Origin: JBEIUL01 sp044356865
GTDB taxonomy: Bacteria; Planctomycetota; Phycisphaerae; Phycisphaerales; SM1A02
Direction: 5' to 3'
DNA: 25,499 nucleotides
Assembly: GCA_044356865.1 (NCBI GenBank)
Contig: JBIKVN010000013.1
Span: forward strand, 1-25,499
Of the stretch, positions 1 to 5,375 are shown piece by piece (the first letter of the stretch is position 1; every line of letters starts with the position of its first letter). Position numbers and translations under genes: made by a program. A model generated the notes under the pieces. It worked only from the letters and a program-made list of their open reading frames with translations, ran no database searches and was not told where the DNA came from.

Positions 1-165
1 TTGAAGGACCTCTCGCCGATGGTGCGGGCCCAGGCCTGCTTCACGGTGGGGGCGATCGGCGGGGACGCGGCGGTTCGGGCCCTCGTGCCCCTCATGGCCG
101 ACCTTGATCCCAATGTCCAGGTCGCCGCCGCCGGCGCGATCCTGAGCGCCCACGCCCGTCGTTGA
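1..165 (+). CDS. C-terminal fragment of a HEAT-repeat protein (partial, 5' end outside window)
   Basis: Frame 1 is open from the first base to a TGA at 163-165 and gives 54 residues. They read as two helical repeats: a segment with MVRAQACFTVGAIGG followed by RALVPLMADLDPNVQVAAAG. This spacing (D/S-P-x-V-R/Q-x-x-A-A, then G-A/D) is typical of PBS-lyase/HEAT-like repeats, which form scaffold solenoids for protein contacts. The repeats end three residues after the last Ala-rich helix, so this is a natural C-terminus. The partner and cellular role cannot be told from the fragment. Most of the gene lies upstream of the window. Confidence 0.6.
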   Translation: MKDLSPMVRAQACFTVGAIGGDAAVRALVPLMADLDPNVQVAAAGAILSAHARR

Positions 166-201
166 CACCGGTTCCGGCCAAGGTTACAACCCTTCGCTTC
201 A

Positions 202-220
202 GATGGGCAGGATGCCCATC
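202..220. repeat. Inverted repeat, 7-bp stem with 5-nt loop, in the gap after the HEAT gene
   Basis: GATGGGC (202-208) and GCCCATC (214-220) are perfect reverse complements around AGGAT. The repeat sits 37 nt after the preceding stop and 37 nt before the next start. No T-run follows, so it is not a standard intrinsic terminator. It could be a 5'-leader hairpin of the next gene or a dispersed intergenic element. A second, weaker pairing (CGGCC with GGCCG, about 225-241) follows directly. Confidence 0.45.
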
Positions 221-257
221 CTCCCGGCCTGAAGACGGCCGCTTTCCCGAGGCTCCC

Positions 258-1160
258 GTGCACGTCCTGACCAAGATCTTCATCGTCCTCGTCTCCCTCC
301 TCGCCGTCGCCCTCGTTCCGCTGGTCGCGGTCAACGCCCGCAACGAGGCGAGCTTCAAGGGCCAGCTCGAGGAGGCCAGGACCAAGGCGGCGGCCGCGCA
401 GTCGGCGCTCGCCGCGGGTGAGTCCGCCCGGCAGGCGGCCGAGGCGAACTGGAACGCCCAGACCCAAGCCCTCGAGGCGAAGATCACCGCCCTGAGCAAG
501 GAAGCCGCCGGCCGCACCGCCGAGGTGACCCGCCTGCAGGGTGAACTCTCGGCGGCCAAGGCTCTCCAGGCGAGCATCAACTCCAACCTCGAGATCCTTT
601 CGCAGACCGGCAAGGCCAACAGCGAACTCACCGGCAAGCTCGTCTCCGAGCTCGCCGACCTCCGGACCCGGGTGATCGCCGCCGAGAAGCAGCGGGCCGA
701 ACTCGAGGAGGCTCTTGCCACCAGCGAGTCGCAGCGAGATGTCGCGGATGCCGCCCGCCGGGCCCTCCAGGAAGAGGTCCAGCGGCTCAGCGAGGCCAAC
801 CAGCAGGCGATGGAAACCGTCCAGCGTTACATGGCCTTCGCGGGCGAGCTTCCGAACGCCCGGGCCGGGGCGACCGGAGGCGCGACCTCCGGACAGATCC
901 CCGCCGATCGCGACCTTGCCTGCTCGGTGATCGGCGTTTCCACCGCCGGAGACACCCGGCTCGCCGAGGTGAACGCGGGCAGCCGCGACGGCCTCCGCGA
1001 GGGCTGGGTCCTCACCGTCGCCGACAACGGCCGGTTCATCGCGAACCTCCGGATCACCTCGGTCGATGTCAACCGGGCCACCGGAGTGATCGAACTCGAG
1101 GACTCCGGCCGGGGTTCGGTCTCGGCCGGCCAGAAGGCGATTGCCCGCAAGGGTGAGTGA
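258..1160 (+). CDS. Membrane-anchored coiled-coil protein with C-terminal beta domain (unknown function)
   Basis: This 300-residue protein starts at GTG 258, chosen because GAGG lies at 249-252 and a hydrophobic segment (IFIVLVSLLAVALVPLVAV) follows at once. The longer frame from 162 would put 32 uncharacteristic residues in front of the anchor. After the anchor come about 170 residues of Ala/Glu/Lys/Arg/Gln-rich coiled coil with almost no Pro. A low-complexity Gly/Ala/Thr linker follows. The last 80 residues look beta-rich, with VNAGSRDGLREGWVLTVAD and ITSVDVNRATGVIELED. The layout (one TM, coiled coil, beta domain) resembles MreC, although the residues do not clearly match. The anchor near the N-terminus suggests most of the chain is periplasmic. 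It lies upstream of a small membrane gene and mreBCD, so a role in envelope morphogenesis is plausible but inferred. Confidence 0.75.
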   Translation: MHVLTKIFIVLVSLLAVALVPLVAVNARNEASFKGQLEEARTKAAAAQSALAAGESARQAAEANWNAQTQALEAKITALSKEAAGRTAEVTRLQGELSAAKALQASINSNLEILSQTGKANSELTGKLVSELADLRTRVIAAEKQRAELEEALATSESQRDVADAARRALQEEVQRLSEANQQAMETVQRYMAFAGELPNARAGATGGATSGQIPADRDLACSVIGVSTAGDTRLAEVNAGSRDGLREGWVLTVADNGRFIANLRITSVDVNRATGVIELEDSGRGSVSAGQKAIARKGE

Positions 1161-1184
1161 GTGAGTGAGTGGGTGACTGAGTGA
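1153..1184 (+). repeat. Tetranucleotide (GTGA)n tract across a stop codon
   Basis: Eight tetramer units run from 1153: four perfect GTGA, then GTGG, GTGA, CTGA, GTGA. The stop codon of the upstream coiled-coil gene (TGA 1158-1160) is inside the tract. Because the unit length is not a multiple of three, each 12-nt stretch of perfect repeat contains TGA in every frame, so slippage would barely lengthen the protein. Confidence 0.85.
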
Positions 1185-1221
1185 TGCAATCCGCCTCGTT
1201 TCTCTCCTCCGGAGCCCTCGC

Positions 1222-1386
1222 GTGACCCAGTTCAACCCCGGAACCTCCGCTCCCCGCCGTGGCGGTGAACTCACCGTCTACACCGCCCTCCTCGCGGTCG
1301 CCGCGGTGACGCTGCTCCTCGGGATCATCGTCCTCGTGCAGGCCAACACCGCGCAGGCCGGCGGACCGTTCGACCTCGTGTCCTGA
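1222..1386 (+). CDS. Small single-pass membrane protein, 54 residues (unknown)
   Basis: A GTG at 1222 opens a 54-residue frame ending in TGA at 1384-1386. GGAG at 1211-1214 lies seven bases upstream, a good ribosome binding site. The protein has a polar, basic N-terminus (FNPGTSAPRRGGEL), one strongly hydrophobic segment (TALLAVAAVTLLLGIIVLV) and a short Gly/Pro tail. Positive charges before the segment suggest the N-terminus is cytoplasmic. It follows the coiled-coil gene by 61 bp and precedes mreB by 202 bp. Codon use matches the neighbours, with GC-rich third positions, which supports a real gene despite its size. No family is recognised. Confidence 0.65.
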   Translation: MTQFNPGTSAPRRGGELTVYTALLAVAAVTLLLGIIVLVQANTAQAGGPFDLVS

Positions 1387-1474
1387 TCTCACCGGCGGGC
1401 CCTCGACCGATCGATCCGGTCTCCCCGACAGGACATCCACACGACCGACCCCGGCGCCCGCGGTCCGTCGCATC

Positions 1475-1503
1475 GCGACAACTTTCGCGTTTCCGAATAC
1501 AGT
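1475..1503 (+). promoter_or_regulatory. Candidate promoter for the mreBCD operon
   Basis: GCGACA (1475-1480, matching the last four bases of TTGACA) is followed after 17 bp by TACAGT (1498-1503). This sits in a locally AT-richer patch within the 202-bp gap before mreB. It would give a leader of roughly 80 nt ending in a Shine-Dalgarno-like GGGAGAG at 1572-1578. The rest of the gap (1387-1474) shows nothing further. Confidence 0.4.
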
Positions 1504-1588
1504 CCGGGCCGACGGCGGCCGTTGACGCAGCACTCCGCAGGGAAAGCGGCGGTGTCGCGTCCAGCCCGCCCGGGAGAGCGCCCCCGCG

Positions 1589-2638
1589 ATGATTGACCGC
1601 CTGCTCGGACTCCTCAGCATCGACATGGGGATCGACCTCGGCACCTGCAACACGCTCGTCTGCGTGAAGGGCCACGGCATCGTGCTGAACGAGCCGAGCG
1701 TGGTCGCGGTGCGCAAGGGCACCAACCAGGTGCTCAACGGCGGCACCGCGGTCGGTGTCGCCGCGAAGGAAATGCTCGGCAAGACGCCCGGCTCGATCTC
1801 GGCGGTGCGCCCGATGAAGGAAGGCGTGATCAGCGACTTCGAGATCACCGAGGCGATGCTCTCGTACTTCATCCGCAAGGTGAGCGGGAAGACCCGGATC
1901 TTCGGGCCGCGGGTGGTGATCGCGATCCCGTCGGGCATCACCGCGGTCGAGAAGCAGGCGGTGCTGCAGAGCGCCGAGCGGGCCGGCGCCCGCCGCGTCT
2001 ACCTCATCGAGGAGCCGATGGCCGCAGGCCTCGGTGCGGGCCTGCCGATCGCCGAGCCGACCGCGAGCATGATCGTCGACATCGGCGGCGGCACGACCGA
2101 CATCGCGATCATGAGCCTCGCCGACATCGCCGCCAAGGAGTCGGTCCGGACCGCCGGCGACGACTTCGACGACGCGATCGTCGAGCACCTCAAGAAGGCC
2201 TACAGCCTGACGATCGGCGAGCAGACCGCCGAGCGGATCAAGATCGAGATCGGCTCGGCGGCGCCGTCCGGCGAGCCGGAAACCATGGAAGTCCGCGGCC
2301 GCGACATGGTGTCGGGGCTTCCCCGTCGCACGGTCGTGACGAGCGAGGAGATCCGCGCCGCCCTGCAGGAGCCCGTCGAGCAGATCGTCGCCACCGTCAT
2401 CAAGACCCTCGAGCGGGCCGAGCCGGAACTTGCCGCCGACCTCGTCGAGACCGGCATCACCCTCGCCGGCGGCGGGGCGCTCCTGCGCGGCATCGATCGG
2501 GTCATCTCGGATGCGACCGGGCTCGATGTCCGCATCGCCGACGATCCGCTCACCTGCGTCGCCCGCGGCACCAGCAAGTACCTCGAGAATCTCGAGGAGT
2601 GGAAGGCCACCCTCGAGAGCGACGCCGACGGGGCGTGA
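1589..2638 (+). CDS. mreB: Rod shape-determining protein MreB (bacterial actin)
   Basis: MreB is a 349-residue actin-like ATPase that polymerises on the inner face of the membrane and guides the peptidoglycan elongation machinery. The N-terminus MIDRLLGLLS is an amphipathic helix of the type that binds membrane in Gram-negative MreB. Phosphate-1 loop: IDLGTCNTLV (15-24). Phosphate-2 loop: DIGGGTTDIA (164-173). The EEPMAAGLGAGLPI segment (141-154) and adenosine motif GGGALLRGID (294-303) are also present. Length is normal for the family. The ATG at 1589 is preceded by GGGAGAG at 1572-1578. One oddity is Cys20 where most MreBs I know have Ala (DLGTANT). mreC begins 6 bp after the stop, so the genes form an operon. 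Confidence 0.97.
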   Translation: MIDRLLGLLSIDMGIDLGTCNTLVCVKGHGIVLNEPSVVAVRKGTNQVLNGGTAVGVAAKEMLGKTPGSISAVRPMKEGVISDFEITEAMLSYFIRKVSGKTRIFGPRVVIAIPSGITAVEKQAVLQSAERAGARRVYLIEEPMAAGLGAGLPIAEPTASMIVDIGGGTTDIAIMSLADIAAKESVRTAGDDFDDAIVEHLKKAYSLTIGEQTAERIKIEIGSAAPSGEPETMEVRGRDMVSGLPRRTVVTSEEIRAALQEPVEQIVATVIKTLERAEPELAADLVETGITLAGGGALLRGIDRVISDATGLDVRIADDPLTCVARGTSKYLENLEEWKATLESDADGA

Positions 2639-2644
2639 TCGCCG

Positions 2645-3520
2645 GTGCCGCGAGGCCCGCTCCATTCCGACCGGGTCTGGCGCGGGGCGCTCGTGCTGGC
2701 GTTCTTCCTTTCGCTGCTTCCGGCCCGGGCCCTGGTGGGCTGGACCGGCGAGGTCGCCTCGCTGCTGACGCTTCCGCTGGTCCCGTTGCAGCACGGCGGA
2801 CGGATCGTCGCGGCCTGGATTCGTCCCGCGGTCGGCGAGACCTTCGCCGAACGCGAGGCCGCCGAGACGCTGGCTCGCGAGCGGGACGAGGCCCGGACGC
2901 TCTACCGCCGGCTCGAGCTCGAGAATGAACGGCTCCGCCGCGAGATCGAGATGCTTTCGGCGGCGACCGCCCGTTCGCCGGGGCTTGCGGTGCGGGCGGT
3001 ACGGGCCTCAGCCGTCGTCGCGAACCCTCCCGGACCGCGAAGCGGGGCGGGAACGCTCAAGTTGAACGCCGGCCTCCGGCAGGGGGTCGAGGCCGGCATG
3101 GTTGCGACGCGGGACGGCGACACGCTGGTCGGCCGGGTGGTCGGCGAGCCGGCGGCGCTCTCGAGCGACGCGGTACCGATCGGCGGCGCGGGGGCGATCG
3201 AGGTGGTGCTGTTGCCTCCCGGGGAGTCGATCGAGCTCGCGAAGGCCCCGCGCGGCATCCTCAAGCCGGACGGGCGGGGCGGCTTCACCTGCGAACTCGG
3301 TCGATCCGCCGCGGTGGCGGTGGGCTGGACGGCTCGACTGGCCGACGACCGCTGGCCGCGGGCGGCGCAGGGGCTGCGGGTCGCGAGAGTCACGGCCGCG
3401 GCGCCGCTCGACAGCTCGCCGCTGCACCTGCGGCTCGAACTCGCCCCCGCAGTCGATCCGCTCGAGGCGGTTGAGGTCGTGCTGCTCGGCGATGCCGCGG
3501 GCGAAGGGGTCGGGCCGTGA
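2645..3520 (+). CDS. mreC: Rod shape-determining protein MreC
   Basis: MreC is a bitopic elongasome protein whose periplasmic part links cytoplasmic MreB to the cell-wall synthases. This 291-residue product has a short basic N-terminus and a hydrophobic segment at about 13-35. A Glu/Arg-rich coiled coil follows at about 65-105 (LELENERLRREIEML). The beta domain carries the family signature LKLNAGLRQGVEAGM (138-152) followed by LVGRVV (161-166). The order of parts and the length fit the family. The GTG start lies 6 bp after mreB. The stop overlaps the mreD start (GTGA at 3517-3520), so translation is probably coupled. Confidence 0.92.
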   Translation: MPRGPLHSDRVWRGALVLAFFLSLLPARALVGWTGEVASLLTLPLVPLQHGGRIVAAWIRPAVGETFAEREAAETLARERDEARTLYRRLELENERLRREIEMLSAATARSPGLAVRAVRASAVVANPPGPRSGAGTLKLNAGLRQGVEAGMVATRDGDTLVGRVVGEPAALSSDAVPIGGAGAIEVVLLPPGESIELAKAPRGILKPDGRGGFTCELGRSAAVAVGWTARLADDRWPRAAQGLRVARVTAAAPLDSSPLHLRLELAPAVDPLEAVEVVLLGDAAGEGVGP

Positions 3521-4089
3521 ACTGGCTGGTCTTTCTCGTCGCCGTCCTGGTGGCCGCGGCCCTCGACGGGGGCTTCACGGCGGCGTTGGCCTTCGGTCCG
3601 TTCCGGCCCTCGTTTCTGCCGGCGGTGCTCGCGTTCGTCGCCCTGCACGGGCCGCGACGGACGGCGCTCTGGGCGGCGTTCGCCGCGGGGATCCTCGCCG
3701 ACCTGCTGCAGCCGTCGATCGGAGCCGCGGGCCTGGCGTTCCATGTGATGGGCCCGCACGCCCTCGGCGGCGCCTTCGGGGTGACGGCGGTGCTTCTCCT
3801 CCGCTCGATGGTGTTCCGGCGGAGTCCGCTCACCCTCGGCTTCATGACCGCGGCGGTGGCGATCGGGATCACCCTGGTGACCGCGGCGATCTTCGCGCTT
3901 CGCCGCTTCTGGTCGGACGAGCTCCCGCCGTGGGGCGGCGAGCCGGTGCAGCCGTGGATCCTCCGCCAGCTCGTCGCCGATCTGGTCTCGGGGCTGTGGG
4001 CGGTGCCGCTCGCCTGGCCGCTGAACGCCTCGATCGAGCGATGGGATTTCTTCTCGGTCGGTCCCCGGCCGTGGCGACGGGCGGCCTGA
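3517..4089 (+). CDS. mreD: Rod shape-determining protein MreD-like membrane protein
   Basis: This 190-residue protein is strongly hydrophobic, with about five membrane segments. An acidic residue sits in the motif GILADLLQPSIGAAGLAF, comparable to the G-x-x-x-D motif common in MreD. MreD is the integral-membrane partner of MreC. The call rests on position (mreB-mreC-mreD, GTGA overlap with mreC) as much as on sequence, because MreD diverges quickly. The C-terminus ends in a basic tail (PRPWRRAA). No terminator is visible in the 22 bp before the next gene. Confidence 0.82.
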   Translation: MNWLVFLVAVLVAAALDGGFTAALAFGPFRPSFLPAVLAFVALHGPRRTALWAAFAAGILADLLQPSIGAAGLAFHVMGPHALGGAFGVTAVLLLRSMVFRRSPLTLGFMTAAVAIGITLVTAAIFALRRFWSDELPPWGGEPVQPWILRQLVADLVSGLWAVPLAWPLNASIERWDFFSVGPRPWRRAA

Positions 4090-4099
4090 GACTCGGCGG

Positions 4100-4105
4100 T
4101 AGAGT
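4100..4105 (+). promoter_or_regulatory. Possible -10 element (TAGAGT) of a leaderless start at 4112
   Basis: TAGAGT ends 6 bp before the ATG at 4112, fitting a pattern seen at eight other genes here. It also lies inside a short inverted repeat (GGCGGT 4095-4100 with GCCGCC 4106-4111), so it may instead be a hairpin. This is the weakest member of the set. Confidence 0.25.
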
Positions 4106-4111
4106 GCCGCC

Positions 4112-5371
4112 ATGCACGCAGCGCGACCGCCGATCGTGACGAGCGACCTCGGACTCGAAGGGTTTGGGCCGCTGGCCGACCTTCGCCCGCCGAGCGACTT
4201 CCGCTCGGGTGTGTTCACGACCGCCGAGCGATTCGCGCGGGCCCTCGGCCGCCCGGTCGCCGCCCGGTTCGTGCCTCCGGAGCTTGCGGCGACGGTGGCG
4301 GAACGGTCGTCGATCCCGGTCAACGCCCTGCCCGAAGGCGACGACTTCCTGCTGCTCGACGCGAGCAATCCAATGTACGCGGTGGGGCACCCGGCGGAAG
4401 CGGAGTTGCCGCCGCGGGCCGCGATCTCCCTCGGCGGCCGCCTCGTCGCGGCGCGGTGCGGCCGGAAGGATCTCGGGCGGCTGCTGGAACACGGGCCCGC
4501 GGCGTTCGCTTCCGGGCTCGAGGTCGTCCACGCGACCGCGGACCACGCGGTCCCGATCGACCGCCCCTGGCGGATCCTCGACCGGCTCGGCGCGGCGATC
4601 GCCGGCGACATCGAGCATCTCCTGGCCGAGGCGCCGGCCCTCGGCTTCGAGATCGGACCGTCGCGGATCCGCGCCGCGGGCGGGGCGACCGTGGGCGACG
4701 CGCCGATCCTCGTCCACGCGTCGGCGTCGCTCTCGCCTTTCTGCTGCATTGACGCGAGCGGGGGACCGGTGCTCGTCGGCCCGAAGGTGGCGGTGCGGCC
4801 CTTCGCCACGCTCGTCGGCCCGTGCTGCATCCTCGAGGGTTCGATCGTCGCCGAGCGGGCGGTGATCAAGGCGAACACCTCGATCGGCCCGGGCTGCCGG
4901 GTCGGGGGCGAGGTCGGCGGCACGATCTTCCAGGCGTTCTCGAACAAGGCCCACGACGGCCACCTCGGCGACTCGATCGTCGGCGAGTGGGTGAACCTCG
5001 GGGCCGGCACCGACAACAGCAACCTGCTGAACACCTACGGCGAGGTCACGGTGCGGCTTGAGGCGGCCCTGCCGCGGGAGCGCACCGGCCGCATGTTCTG
5101 CGGCAGCTTCCTCGCCGACCATGCGAAGCTCGCGATCGGCACCCGGCTCATGACCGGGACCTCGATCGGCACCGGGGCGATGGTCGCCGCGAGCGCCGCT
5201 CCCGACACCACCGTCGATCGCTTCGCGTGGGTCACCGACGACGGCAGCCGCCGCTACCGGCTCGCGAAGTTCCTCGAGGTCGCCCGCGCCGTGATGGCCC
5301 GACGCGGCGTGACGCCCGGGCCGGCGTATCTGGCTCGCCTCGCGGCCCTGCACGGCGGGGACGGGGCGTAA
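4112..5371 (+). CDS. GlmU-like sugar-1-phosphate nucleotidylyltransferase / left-handed beta-helix acyltransferase
   Basis: The 419-residue protein resembles the alternative GlmU family (TIGR03991 type), thought to make UDP-GlcNAc from glucosamine-1-phosphate. The N-terminal part holds RSGVFTTAER (31-40), close to the family's R-x-G-x-x-T-x-x-E-R motif, and IDRPWRILDRLG (149-160), close to its P-W-x-L motif. From about 200 to 370 there are hexapeptide repeats of a left-handed beta-helix. The characteristic stretch SNKAHDGHLGDS (277-288) and GEWVNLGAGTDNSNLLNTYG (291-310) lies within them. UDP-GlcNAc is a precursor of peptidoglycan and LPS, which fits its place after mreBCD. The exact sugar substrate is not provable from sequence. 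polA follows after 4 bp. Confidence 0.8.
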   Translation: MHAARPPIVTSDLGLEGFGPLADLRPPSDFRSGVFTTAERFARALGRPVAARFVPPELAATVAERSSIPVNALPEGDDFLLLDASNPMYAVGHPAEAELPPRAAISLGGRLVAARCGRKDLGRLLEHGPAAFASGLEVVHATADHAVPIDRPWRILDRLGAAIAGDIEHLLAEAPALGFEIGPSRIRAAGGATVGDAPILVHASASLSPFCCIDASGGPVLVGPKVAVRPFATLVGPCCILEGSIVAERAVIKANTSIGPGCRVGGEVGGTIFQAFSNKAHDGHLGDSIVGEWVNLGAGTDNSNLLNTYGEVTVRLEAALPRERTGRMFCGSFLADHAKLAIGTRLMTGTSIGTGAMVAASAAPDTTVDRFAWVTDDGSRRYRLAKFLEVARAVMARRGVTPGPAYLARLAALHGGDGA

Positions 5372-5375
5372 GCCG

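Noticed and set aside
1153..1184. CRISPR-like or regulatory repeat array
   Set aside because: The tract is a simple tetranucleotide repeat without spacers. No CRISPR pattern occurs in the window.
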